NCBI RefSeq assembly: GCF_002434265.1
Contig: NZ_DJJS01000006.1
Span: 248,001-312,000 of the forward strand
Origin: Pseudomonas sp. UBA6562
GTDB taxonomy: Bacteria > Pseudomonadota > Gammaproteobacteria > Pseudomonadales > Pseudomonadaceae
Length of the DNA: 64,000 nt
Direction: 5' to 3'
The position numbers and the translations under genes were made by a program. Positions 25,762 through 34,087 of the stretch are shown here, piece after piece (the stretch's first letter is position 1; each line of letters begins with the position of its first letter). Under the pieces are notes generated by a model that did no database searches, had not been told where the DNA came from, and saw only the letters and a program-made list of their open reading frames with translations.

Positions 25762-27960
25762 ATGCCTTCAAGTTCATTGCGCCAATCCTTGCGTCGCCTG
25801 TGGGGCCAAGACAAGTTCAGCTACAGCGTGCGGGTCACCATCGCCCTGACCGGCAGCATGGCCTGGTGCTGGTACCAGAACGAGATGAGCCTGCTGATCC
25901 CGCTGTTCCTGGGCATCATCGCCAGCGCCTTGGCCGAGACCGACGACGGCTGGCGCGGGCGCCTGACGGCCCTGCTGGTCACCCTGGTGTGTTTCGCCAT
26001 CGCCGCGCTTTCAGTGGAGCTGCTGTTCCCGTACCCTTGGCTGTTCGCTGTGGCCCTGGCGCTGTCGGCCTTCTCGCTGACCATGCTCGGCGCCTTGGGT
26101 GAGCGCTACGGCGCCATCGCCTCGGCGACTTTGATCCTGGCGGTGTACACCATGATCGCGGTCGACCAGCGCGGCGGCCAGCTCACCGACTTCTGGCACG
26201 AGCCGCTGCTGCTGGTGGCCGGCGCCACCTGGTATGGGCTGCTGTCGGTGCTGTGGCAGGCGCTGTTCTCCAACCAGCCGGTGCAGCAGAGCCTGGCCAG
26301 GCTGTTCTTCGAACTGGGCAAGTACCTGAAGCTCAAGGCCAACCTGTTCGAGCCGGTGCGCCACCTCGACCTGGAGGCGCGGCGCCTGGAACTGGCGCAG
26401 CAGAACGGCAAGGTGGTGGCGGCGCTCAACGTAGCCAAGGAGATCATCCTGCACCGGGTCGGCAACACCCAGCCCAACTCCAAGGTCAGCCGCTACCTGA
26501 AGCTGTATTTCCTGGCCCAGGACATCCACGAGCGGGTCAGCGCCTCGCACTACCCCTACAACGCCCTGGCCGAGACCTTCTTCCACAGCGACGTGATGTT
26601 CCGCTGCCAGCGCCTGCTGCGCCAGCAAGGCTCGGCCTGCCAGCGCCTGGCCCACTCGATCCGCCTGCGCCAGCCGTTCGAATACGAAACCCACTTCGCC
26701 GAAACCCTGGAAGACCTGCACGCCTCGCTCGACTTCCTGCGCGCACAGAACAACCCGGCCTGGCGCGGCCTGCTGCGTTCGCTGCGCGCCCTGGCCGCCA
26801 ACCTCGCCACCCTGGAGCGCCTGCTGGCGGCAGCGAGCAACCCCGAAGCTTTGGCCGATGCCACCGACAGCAGCCTGCTCGACCGTTCGCCACGCACCTT
26901 CAAGGACGTGTGGAAGCGCTTGCGCACCCAACTCACGCCGACCTCCCTGCTGTTCCGCCATGCCCTGCGCCTGCCCCTGGCACTGTCGATCGGCTACGGC
27001 ATGGTGCACCTGATCCACCCCAGCCAGGGCTACTGGATCCTGCTGACCACACTGTTCGTCTGCCAACCCAACTACGGCGCCACGCGGCGCAAGCTGGTGC
27101 AGCGCATCTTCGGTACGGCCATCGGCCTGACCGTGGGCTGGGCGCTGTTCGATCTGTTCCCCAGCCCCCTCGTGCAGTCGATGTTCGCCGTAGTCGCAGG
27201 CGTGGTGTTCTTCGTCAACCGCACCACCCGCTACACCCTGGCCACGGCCGCCATCACGCTGATGGTGCTGTTCTGCTTCAACCAGATCGGCGACGGTTAC
27301 GGGCTGTTCCTGCCGCGCCTGTTCGACACCCTGGTAGGCAGCCTGATCGCCATCCTCGCGGTGTTCCTGTTCCTGCCCGACTGGCAGGGCCGGCGCCTGA
27401 ACAAGGTCCTGGCCAACACCTTGACTTGCGCCAGCGCCTACCTGCGCCAGATCATGCAGCAGTACGCCCACGGCAAGCGCGACGACCTGGCTTACCGCCT
27501 GGCCCGGCGCAATGCCCACAATGCCGACGCGGCGCTGTCGACCACCCTGGCCAACATGCTCATGGAGCCGGGGCATTTCCGTAAGGAGGCCGATGTCGGC
27601 TTCCGCTTCCTGGTGCTGTCGCACACCTTGCTCAGCTACCTCTCGGGCCTGGGTGCGCACCGCGAAACGGCGCTGCCCGCCGAAGTGCACGAACAGTTGA
27701 TCGACGGCGCCGGCCTGGCCCTGGCTAATAGCCTGGAAGAAATCGCCAGCGGCCTGGAGGCGCGCACCCCGGTGGCCATCCACAGCGATGCCGAGGACGC
27801 CCTGGCCAGCGCCCTGGAGCAGATGCCCGAAGAACTCGACGAACACCAGCGCTTGGTGCAGACCCAACTGGCACTGATCTGCCGCCAGCTGGGCCCGTTG
27901 CGCACCCTGGCCGGCCACCTGATCAAGCAGGTGGGACCTGCCGAGGCCGCTCAGGGGTAG
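25762..27960 (+). CDS. yccS: YccS/YhfK-family FUSC inner-membrane protein
   Basis: 732 residues. Two blocks of membrane segments (about 25-155 and 400-540) are separated by a long soluble helical domain, and a C-terminal soluble tail follows; the second block contains HPSQGYWILLTTLFVCQPNYGATRRKL, the aromatic-acid-exporter/FUSC family signature. Family members are putative efflux proteins related to AaeB. The start ATG at 25762 follows a 267-base non-coding stretch. The 3' end overlaps the convergent HTH gene by 10 bases. Confidence 0.88.
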   Translation: MPSSSLRQSLRRLWGQDKFSYSVRVTIALTGSMAWCWYQNEMSLLIPLFLGIIASALAETDDGWRGRLTALLVTLVCFAIAALSVELLFPYPWLFAVALALSAFSLTMLGALGERYGAIASATLILAVYTMIAVDQRGGQLTDFWHEPLLLVAGATWYGLLSVLWQALFSNQPVQQSLARLFFELGKYLKLKANLFEPVRHLDLEARRLELAQQNGKVVAALNVAKEIILHRVGNTQPNSKVSRYLKLYFLAQDIHERVSASHYPYNALAETFFHSDVMFRCQRLLRQQGSACQRLAHSIRLRQPFEYETHFAETLEDLHASLDFLRAQNNPAWRGLLRSLRALAANLATLERLLAAASNPEALADATDSSLLDRSPRTFKDVWKRLRTQLTPTSLLFRHALRLPLALSIGYGMVHLIHPSQGYWILLTTLFVCQPNYGATRRKLVQRIFGTAIGLTVGWALFDLFPSPLVQSMFAVVAGVVFFVNRTTRYTLATAAITLMVLFCFNQIGDGYGLFLPRLFDTLVGSLIAILAVFLFLPDWQGRRLNKVLANTLTCASAYLRQIMQQYAHGKRDDLAYRLARRNAHNADAALSTTLANMLMEPGHFRKEADVGFRFLVLSHTLLSYLSGLGAHRETALPAEVHEQLIDGAGLALANSLEEIASGLEARTPVAIHSDAEDALASALEQMPEELDEHQRLVQTQLALICRQLGPLRTLAGHLIKQVGPAEAAQG

Positions 27961-28247
27961 TCGAGCACCCTGCGCAGGGTGGGAAGGTGCGCGGCGATCC
28001 AGTTGCGGTCGATCGCGCCCCAGTCGCGGATGCGGTACTGCCCGGCATGGTTGCGCTCGCCTTCGGCCTGCTCGAATTCGCAAACGATGTCCAGGTCCGC
28101 CAAGGCGGCGATGGTGTCCTGTGCGGTGCGCCGCGGCATGCCCGTGGCTTCGACCAGCGCGGGTACGCTGGCGGCGGTCTGGCTGTCGATCAACCAGGCC
28201 ACGTACAACCGTCGATAGAAACTGCTCTTGGTCTTGCTTACCGGCAT
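27951..28247 (-). CDS. Small winged-helix DNA-binding protein
   Basis: 98 residues. The pattern SVPALVEATGMPRRTAQDTIAALADLDIVCEF is a helix-turn-helix followed by a short wing (GQYRIRDWG), as in FaeA/MarR-like mini regulators. No ligand domain is present. It is the last gene of a minus-strand group cfcR - ygjP-like - this gene (13-base gap) and overlaps the end of the convergent yccS-like gene. Targets unknown. Confidence 0.8.
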   Translation of the reverse strand: MPVSKTKSSFYRRLYVAWLIDSQTAASVPALVEATGMPRRTAQDTIAALADLDIVCEFEQAEGERNHAGQYRIRDWGAIDRNWIAAHLPTLRRVLDYP

Positions 28248-28260
28248 GCGGCTAGATCCT

Positions 28261-28761
28261 TTACAGAGGCCCCGGCAGTTCCCGATAGGTCAGGTACACG
28301 CGCAGGTCGAATTCCAGTTGATGGTAGGCCGGCTCCATGTGCTCGCAGAGCTGGTAGAAGGCCTTGCTGTGGTCGCGCTCCTTCAAGTGCGCCAGCTCGT
28401 GGACCACGATCATGCGCAGGAATTGCGGCGCCGCCTCCTTGAACAGCGAAGCGATGCGGATTTCCTTCTTGGCCTTGAGTTTGCCGCCCTGCACCCGCGA
28501 CACCGCAGTGTTAAGACCCAGGGCGCGGTGGGTGAGGTCCAGGCGGTTGTCGAACAGCACCTTGTCCGGTGCCGGCGCGTTGCGCAGGTAGCGCTGTTTG
28601 AGGTCTTGCGCATAGGCGTACAGCGCCTTGTCGCTGTTCACCGCATGGCGCTCGGCGTAGCGCTGCTCGAGATAGGCACCCAGGCGGTCGCTGGCGATCA
28701 GCTGACGCACCTGCTCTTGCAGGTGTGGTGGGTAGGCTTGCAGGTAGCGCAGTACGGTCAT
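28261..28761 (-). CDS. YgjP-like M48-type zinc metallopeptidase domain protein
   Basis: 166 residues. The zinc motif HELAH in MIVVHELAHLKERDHSKAFY, followed by a third His, is typical of the YgjP/DUF45 (WLM-related) metallopeptidases. No signal peptide, so cytoplasmic. I chose the ATG at 28761 (MTVLRYLQAYPP), which matches the family start better than the longer frame from 28800, whose start would touch the end of cfcR. The start lies 39 bases after the cfcR stop. Confidence 0.88.
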   Translation of the reverse strand: MTVLRYLQAYPPHLQEQVRQLIASDRLGAYLEQRYAERHAVNSDKALYAYAQDLKQRYLRNAPAPDKVLFDNRLDLTHRALGLNTAVSRVQGGKLKAKKEIRIASLFKEAAPQFLRMIVVHELAHLKERDHSKAFYQLCEHMEPAYHQLEFDLRVYLTYRELPGPL

Positions 28762-28800
28762 GGCGGCGGTTCGGCGACAGGGATGGGCGATTCTAGCCAA

Positions 28801-30921
28801 TCATTGCCAGGGGCAGGGCGCGAACTGCGCAAAACCGCCAGCGTCGTCCACCGTCAGGGGGCGCGCCACCAGAAAGCCTTGCACGTAGGCACAGCCGTTG
28901 TCGCGCAGCCAGCGGGCCTGCGCCAGGGTCTCGACGCCTTCGGCGATCACGGTGATGCCGAGCTGTGCGCACAGTTCGATGACACCGCGCACCCAGATGC
29001 CATCGACCGCCGATTCGGGCAAGCGCGCCACCACCTGGCGGTCGAGCTTGAGCGTGTCGACCGGCAGTTCGCGCAGCATGCGCAGCGAACAGTCGCCGGC
29101 GCCGAAGTCGTCCAGGGCCACCCGCACGCCGCGCTCGCGCAAGCGCTGCACCTGCTTGGCGGCCTCGTCGATGTTGTACGTCAGCGACTTCTCGGCCACC
29201 TCCACTTCCAACTGCGAGGCCGACAGACCATGGTCCGCCACCACCCGTTGCAGCTCGTCGGCCAGCCCCGGCATGAAGAACTGCGTGCGGCTCAGGCTGA
29301 TGCCCAGCACCAGCGAAGGGTCGAAACGGCCCTGCCACGCGCGACGCTGCGCCGCGCCCTTGCGGTAGATCCAGCTCGACAGGCGGCTGATCAGCCGCAC
29401 CTCTTCGAGCAGTGGAATGAACAGCCCCGGCGGCACGTCGCCGACGCTGGGATGCTGCCAGCGCAGCAGCGCTTCGAAGCCGCGCAGGCGACCGTCGGCG
29501 AAGGCCACCTGAGGCTGGTAGACCAGGGTGAAGTCCTGCTGGTCGATGGCGGTGCGCACGCTGTCTTCGAGCAGCATGCGCGAGCGGGCACGGCCATTGA
29601 GTTCGCTGTCGTAGAAACGGTACTGCTGCCGGCCCGCGCGCTTGGCGGCATACATCGCCTGGTCGGCGGCCTGCACCAGGCCATCGACCTGGGCCGCGCA
29701 CTCGGGGTAGGTGGCGATGCCGATGCTGATGCCCAGCTTGACCTCTACGCCCTCGATCTGTTGGAAGCTCGAGACCCGTTCGATCAACAGCTCGGCGAAG
29801 CGCGCCGCCTTTTCCGGATACGGCAGGCCATCGAGCAGCGCGGTGAACTCGTCGCCGCCCATGCGCGCCAGCAAGGCAGAGCTGCCCAGGCAGTCGCGCA
29901 ATTGCTGCGCCACCCAGTGCAGCACCTTGTCGCCGCCTTCATGGCCTACGGCGTCGTTGATGCCCTTGAAACCGTCCAGGTCCATGTACAGCAGCGCCTG
30001 CGTGGTGTCCGGGCGTTCCAGGCGCAGCAAGGCGGTCTCGACGCATTGATAGAAGCCGCGGCGGTTGAGCAGCCCGGTCAGCGGGTCGGTCACCGCCTGG
30101 TGCTCCAACTGCTGGTGCAAGTGCCGCACCAACGACATGTCCAGCACCGTCACCACCATGGCGCCCTGCTCGACCGGCAACGGCGCGCAGGACAGCGCCA
30201 CCGGCAGCAGTTGCCCGGAGACGGTGCGCAGGTAGGCCTCCGGGACGCGCAATATTTGCCGGTTGGCGTAGGCACCGTACAGGTCGCAATCGTGCCAGGC
30301 GCAGTTGCAGGGCAGTTGCAGCAGGTCGAGCAGGTGCGTGCCTTGCAGCCTGTCCACGGGCTGTTCCAACAAGGCGGCGATGGCCGGATTGGCGAAGCTG
30401 ATGGCGCCGCTGTGCTCCACCACCAGAATGCCCTCGGCGGCATGGCGCAGGATCGAGGCGTTGAAGGCCCTGGCTTCTTCCAGTTCCCGACTCAGCTGCT
30501 GAAGCAGGCGCCGGCTGCACTGCTGTTCGAGCAGCGCCTTGACCTTGGGCTTGAGCACCTGCGGGTCGAAGGGTTTGAACAGGTAGTCGAGCGCCCCGCT
30601 CTGGTAACCCTTGAGCACGGCGGCATCGGACTGTTCGTTGGCCGTGAGGAAAATGATCGGCGTCTGCCGTGTGCGCTGGCTGCCGCGCATCAGGCGCGCC
30701 ACCTCGTAACCGTCCATGTCGGGCATCTGCACGTCGAGGATGACCAGGTCGACCTCTTCGGCGAGCAAGGTTTCCAAGGCTTGCAAGCCCGAATCGGCGG
30801 TCAGGACGTGCCAGTTCTCGCGCGCCAGCAAGGCCTGCATGCTGATGAGGTTTTCCGGGTAATCGTCCACCACCAGGAGGACGGGCCGGCCGTCCGACAA
30901 CTGTGCTTGAGCGCCATCCAT
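28801..30921 (-). CDS. cfcR: Response regulator with PAS, GGDEF and EAL domains (CfcR)
   Basis: 706 residues: receiver domain (1-130, phospho-acceptor D63 in ILDVQMP, K116), PAS-like domain (about 145-270), GGDEF (about 275-440, intact GGDEF 355-359) and EAL (about 450-690, EALLRW from 483). It makes c-di-GMP and drives stationary-phase biofilm formation in P. putida. The RxxD product-inhibition site expected nine residues before GGDEF reads GSSA, so feedback inhibition is probably absent. In the EAL domain the conserved metal-binding Asn is Ser542 (ISLS), consistent with little phosphodiesterase activity. GGA triplets flank the start codon (caGGAtGGA), a pattern bound by RsmA-type regulators. 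Confidence 0.93.
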   Translation of the reverse strand: MDGAQAQLSDGRPVLLVVDDYPENLISMQALLARENWHVLTADSGLQALETLLAEEVDLVILDVQMPDMDGYEVARLMRGSQRTRQTPIIFLTANEQSDAAVLKGYQSGALDYLFKPFDPQVLKPKVKALLEQQCSRRLLQQLSRELEEARAFNASILRHAAEGILVVEHSGAISFANPAIAALLEQPVDRLQGTHLLDLLQLPCNCAWHDCDLYGAYANRQILRVPEAYLRTVSGQLLPVALSCAPLPVEQGAMVVTVLDMSLVRHLHQQLEHQAVTDPLTGLLNRRGFYQCVETALLRLERPDTTQALLYMDLDGFKGINDAVGHEGGDKVLHWVAQQLRDCLGSSALLARMGGDEFTALLDGLPYPEKAARFAELLIERVSSFQQIEGVEVKLGISIGIATYPECAAQVDGLVQAADQAMYAAKRAGRQQYRFYDSELNGRARSRMLLEDSVRTAIDQQDFTLVYQPQVAFADGRLRGFEALLRWQHPSVGDVPPGLFIPLLEEVRLISRLSSWIYRKGAAQRRAWQGRFDPSLVLGISLSRTQFFMPGLADELQRVVADHGLSASQLEVEVAEKSLTYNIDEAAKQVQRLRERGVRVALDDFGAGDCSLRMLRELPVDTLKLDRQVVARLPESAVDGIWVRGVIELCAQLGITVIAEGVETLAQARWLRDNGCAYVQGFLVARPLTVDDAGGFAQFAPCPWQ

Positions 30922-31086
30922 CCTGCTTCTCTTGTTATGCCCTGTCTTGCGGTGCGACGGGTCTGCGCTTACAACTCTAGCCAGCGCGGGGCAGTACGCA
31001 ATGTAGGAAATAGCATTAAGCCATGGTTGGCTGGGGGTAGCCGACTAACGGCCAGTCCAGGCAAGGTATCGATTTTCCCACGCATG

Positions 31087-31114
31087 AAAAAACCCGCATC
31101 GCTGCGGGTTTTTT
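31087..31114 (-). terminator. Rho-independent terminator of fda
   Basis: A6-CCCGCA-TCGC-TGCGGG-T6: a symmetrical hairpin with U-tracts in both directions, 17 bases after the fda stop. It separates the glycolytic run from cfcR. Confidence 0.92.
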
Positions 31115-31130
31115 CTGACGCCTGGGCAGA

Positions 31131-32195
31131 TCAGTTGACCTTAGCGGCCAACTCGCCTTTGGCGTAGCGCTGGAACATGCCTTCCAAGGTGATCGGCTTG
31201 ATCTTCGAGGCCTGGCCGGCAGTGCCGAAGGCTTCGTAGCGGGCGATGCACACGTCGCGCATGGCTTTGACGGTCTCGGCGAAGAACTTGCGTGGGTCGA
31301 ATTCGCTCGGGTGCTCGGCCATGTGGCGACGGATGGCGCCGGTGGAGGCCAGGCGCAGGTCGGTGTCGATGTTGACCTTGCGCACGCCGTACTTGATGCC
31401 TTCGACGATTTCTTCGACCGGTACGCCGTAGGTCTCTTTGATGTCGCCGCCGTACTGGTTGATGATCTTCAGCCACTCTTGCGGCACCGAGGACGAGCCG
31501 TGCATCACCAGGTGGGTGTTGGGAATGCGCTTGTGGATTTCCTTGATGCGGTCGATGGCCAGAATGTCGCCGGTTGGCGGCTTGGTGAACTTGTAGGCGC
31601 CGTGGCTGGTGCCGATGGCGATAGCCAGGGCGTCGACCTGGGTCTTGCTGACGAAGTCGGCGGCTTCTTCCGGGTCGGTCAGCATCTGGCTGTGGTCCAG
31701 GGTGCCTTCGGCGCCGATGCCGTCCTCTTCACCGGCCTGGCCGGTTTCCAGGCTGCCCAGGCAGCCCAGCTCGCCTTCCACCGAGACGCCGCAGGCGTGG
31801 GCGAACGCCACGGTCTGCTGGGTGACGCGCACGTTGTAGTCGTAGTCCGACGGGGTCTTGCCGTCTTCCTTGAGCGAGCCGTCCATCATCACCGAGCTGA
31901 AGCCCAGTTGGATCGAACGCTGGCAGACGTCGGGGCTGGTGCCGTGGTCCTGGTGCATGCACACCGGGATGTGCGGGAATTCTTCGATGGCGGCCAGGAT
32001 CAGGTGGCGCAGGAACGGAGCGCCGGCGTACTTGCGGGCGCCGGCCGAGGCCTGGACGATGACCGGGGAATCGGTCTTGTCGGCCGCTTCCATGATCGCG
32101 CGCATCTGCTCGAGGTTGTTGACGTTGAACGCTGGAACGCCGTAGCCGAATTCGGCGGCGTGGTCCAACATCTGGCGCATGCTGATTAGTGCCAT
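31131..32195 (-). CDS. fda: Class II fructose-1,6-bisphosphate aldolase
   Basis: 354 residues. Zinc/substrate motifs of Calvin-cycle subtype class II aldolases are present: VCMHQDHGTS (zinc His), SVMMDGSL, GELGCLG and the phosphate-binding LVMHGSSSVP. It cleaves fructose-1,6-bisphosphate to DHAP and GAP; in P. putida, lacking phosphofructokinase, it works mainly in gluconeogenesis. GGAGAG lies 8 bases before the ATG. It is last in the minus-strand order tkt, epd, pgk, two lipoprotein genes, fda and has its own terminator. Confidence 0.97.
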   Translation of the reverse strand: MALISMRQMLDHAAEFGYGVPAFNVNNLEQMRAIMEAADKTDSPVIVQASAGARKYAGAPFLRHLILAAIEEFPHIPVCMHQDHGTSPDVCQRSIQLGFSSVMMDGSLKEDGKTPSDYDYNVRVTQQTVAFAHACGVSVEGELGCLGSLETGQAGEEDGIGAEGTLDHSQMLTDPEEAADFVSKTQVDALAIAIGTSHGAYKFTKPPTGDILAIDRIKEIHKRIPNTHLVMHGSSSVPQEWLKIINQYGGDIKETYGVPVEEIVEGIKYGVRKVNIDTDLRLASTGAIRRHMAEHPSEFDPRKFFAETVKAMRDVCIARYEAFGTAGQASKIKPITLEGMFQRYAKGELAAKVN

Positions 32196-32307
32196 TTTGT
32201 ATTTCTCTCCAGAAAAGCGTCGTTGTGTCGTGCAAGCCTGCCGCTAGTGCCTAGGGCGGTTGCTGTTCATGTTGTATGGGCCGCGCGCAGTGAGCCAGCC
32301 CGGCCAT

Positions 32308-32631
32308 TCACGGTGCCTTGCAGCCCCGCCCTATCAAATCGTCGGTCGCCACCCAGTACACCAAGCCTTCTTCGCCCTGGGTATGGAAGGCCAGCACACC
32401 GTCGCTGTACAGCGCGCCGGAACCGCTCGGCTCGGCCAGCAGGTGGTAGCCGCGGCTGCCCAGGCGCACATCGACGGCCTCGCGCGAGGCGTCGGTGTAG
32501 CGCCAGAGCACTTCGGTCTGGCTGTCGCAGACCCAGCGCGTCCAAACGTCCGCCACCGCAGGGGGCGAGGTCTTGAGCATCGAGCAACCGCCCAGTGCCG
32601 ACAAGGCCAACACGGCCATCAGCGCTTTCAT
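32308..32631 (-). CDS. MliC-family lysozyme inhibitor-like lipoprotein
   Basis: 107 residues. It begins MKALMAVLALSALGGCSML with a lipobox (LGGC, Cys16). The mature part has WVCDSQTEVLWRY, a Gly/Leu-rich centre and a Cys near the C-terminus (GRGCKAP), the small beta-barrel plan of MliC/PliC C-type lysozyme inhibitors. The outer membrane is the likely location, as residue 17 is Ser. The ATG at 32631 has GAGAG 4 bases upstream. It lies between pgk and fda on the same strand; its role there is not metabolic. Confidence 0.82.
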   Translation of the reverse strand: MKALMAVLALSALGGCSMLKTSPPAVADVWTRWVCDSQTEVLWRYTDASREAVDVRLGSRGYHLLAEPSGSGALYSDGVLAFHTQGEEGLVYWVATDDLIGRGCKAP

Positions 32632-32672
32632 CGTTCTCTCCCGGCCCCTTCGCCCCGTGCCGCCCGAGTGCC

Positions 32673-32891
32673 TCATGGGCACCCCGGCGCCTGGCGTTGG
32701 TGCTCGTCGTCGTATTTTTCCAGCCCTTCCTGCCCCAGGCGCTTGCTGATCACCGGTACCGTCTCGGCCTGCCATTGCGACTGATAGCAGCCGCCTTTGG
32801 GCGCCTGCGGCGAATCGGCCTCGGGTGCCGGACCGCTGGCGCACGCACCGAGCAGAACGGCCATGAGCATCACAGGCAATTGCTTGACCAT
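32673..32891 (-). CDS. Small lipoprotein of unknown function
   Basis: 72 residues. Signal peptide MVKQLPVMLMAVLLGAC with lipobox LGAC (Cys17), followed by an Asp/Pro-rich linker (ASGPAPEADSPQAPKGG) and a short hydrophilic region with two Cys. GGGAG precedes the ATG at 32891 by about 7 bases. The gene is 32 bases downstream of pgk and 41 bases upstream of the MliC-like gene. No family recognised; likely an envelope protein carried in the pgk-fda transcript. Confidence 0.75.
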   Translation of the reverse strand: MVKQLPVMLMAVLLGACASGPAPEADSPQAPKGGCYQSQWQAETVPVISKRLGQEGLEKYDDEHQRQAPGCP

Positions 32892-32923
32892 CGGGTCGCT
32901 CCCTTTGCCAGGCGCCGGCGCTA

Positions 32924-34087
32924 TCAGGCCTTGGCCCGCTCTTCCAGAATGGCCACCGCCGGCAACACCTTGCCCTCGACGAATTCGAGGAAGGCACCGC
33001 CACCGGTGGAAATGTAGGAGATATCGCCGCCGACCTCGTACTTGTCGATCGCCGCCAGGGTGTCGCCGCCGCCGGCGATGGAGAAGGCGTCGCTGGCCGC
33101 GATGGCCTTGGCCAGCACCTGGGTGCCGTTGCCGAACTGGTCGAACTCGAACACGCCGACCGGACCGTTCCACAGGATGGTCTTGGACGACTTGAGCAGG
33201 TCGGCGAAGTGGGCGGCGGTCTTTGGTCCGATGTCCAGAATCATGTCGTCGGCGCTGACGTCGGCGATGGCCTTGACCGTGGCTTCGGCGCTTTCGGCGA
33301 ACGCCTTGGCCACCACCACATCGACCGGCAGCGGCACGTTGACCTTGGCTGCGATGGCCTTGGCGGTGTCGACCAGGTCGGGCTCGTACAGCGACTTGCC
33401 CACCGGATGGCCGGCGGCGGCGAGGAAGGTGTTGGCGATGCCGCCACCGACGATCAGCAGCTCGCACACGGCGCTCAGGCTATTGAGCACGTCGAGCTTG
33501 GTCGATACCTTGGAGCCGGCGACGATGGCGGCCATCGGCTGGGCCGGGGCCTTGAGGGCCTTGCCCAGGGCGTCCAGCTCGGCAGCCAGCAGCGGACCCG
33601 CTGCGGCGACCTTGGCGAACTTCGCTACCCCATGGGTCGAGCCTTCGGCGCGGTGGGCCGTACCGAAGGCGTCCATGACGAACACGTCGCACAGCGCGGC
33701 GTAGCGCTGCGCCAGCTCGTCGGCGTTCTTCTTCTCGCCCTTGTTGAAGCGCACGTTCTCGAACAGCACCAGCTCGCCGGGCGCGACCTCGACGCCGTCG
33801 AGGTAGTCCTTGACCAGCGGTACGTCGCGGCCCAGGGCCTTGCTCAGGTAGTCGGCCACCGGCTGCAGGCTGTTCTCAGCCGAGAACTCGCCTTCGTTCG
33901 GGCGCCCCAGGTGCGAGCAGACCATTACCGCCGCGCCTTTTTCCAGCGCCAGCTTGATGGTCGGCAGCGCAGCCTGGATGCGCGCATCGCTGGCCACCAC
34001 GCCATCCTTCACCGGGACGTTGAGGTCTTCGCGGATCAGTACGCGCTTACCTTGCAGGTCGAGGTCGGTCATCTTCAACACGGTCAT
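32924..34087 (-). CDS. pgk: Phosphoglycerate kinase
   Basis: 387 residues, standard length. The N-terminal signature VLIREDLNVPVKDG, the hinge region and the C-terminal nucleotide-binding GGGDTLAAIDKY (GGGD motif) are all intact. It interconverts 1,3-bisphosphoglycerate and 3-phosphoglycerate. The ATG at 34087 overlaps the epd stop by one base (TGATG), indicating translational coupling; an in-frame TTG one codon earlier is less likely. Confidence 0.97.
   Translation of the reverse strand: MTVLKMTDLDLQGKRVLIREDLNVPVKDGVVASDARIQAALPTIKLALEKGAAVMVCSHLGRPNEGEFSAENSLQPVADYLSKALGRDVPLVKDYLDGVEVAPGELVLFENVRFNKGEKKNADELAQRYAALCDVFVMDAFGTAHRAEGSTHGVAKFAKVAAAGPLLAAELDALGKALKAPAQPMAAIVAGSKVSTKLDVLNSLSAVCELLIVGGGIANTFLAAAGHPVGKSLYEPDLVDTAKAIAAKVNVPLPVDVVVAKAFAESAEATVKAIADVSADDMILDIGPKTAAHFADLLKSSKTILWNGPVGVFEFDQFGNGTQVLAKAIAASDAFSIAGGGDTLAAIDKYEVGGDISYISTGGGAFLEFVEGKVLPAVAILEERAKA

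Noticed and set aside
28228..31167. Plus-strand open frame of nearly 1000 codons opposite cfcR
   Set aside because: Shadow of the minus-strand cfcR and ygjP-like genes; no domain content and no plausible promoter or ribosome-binding site.
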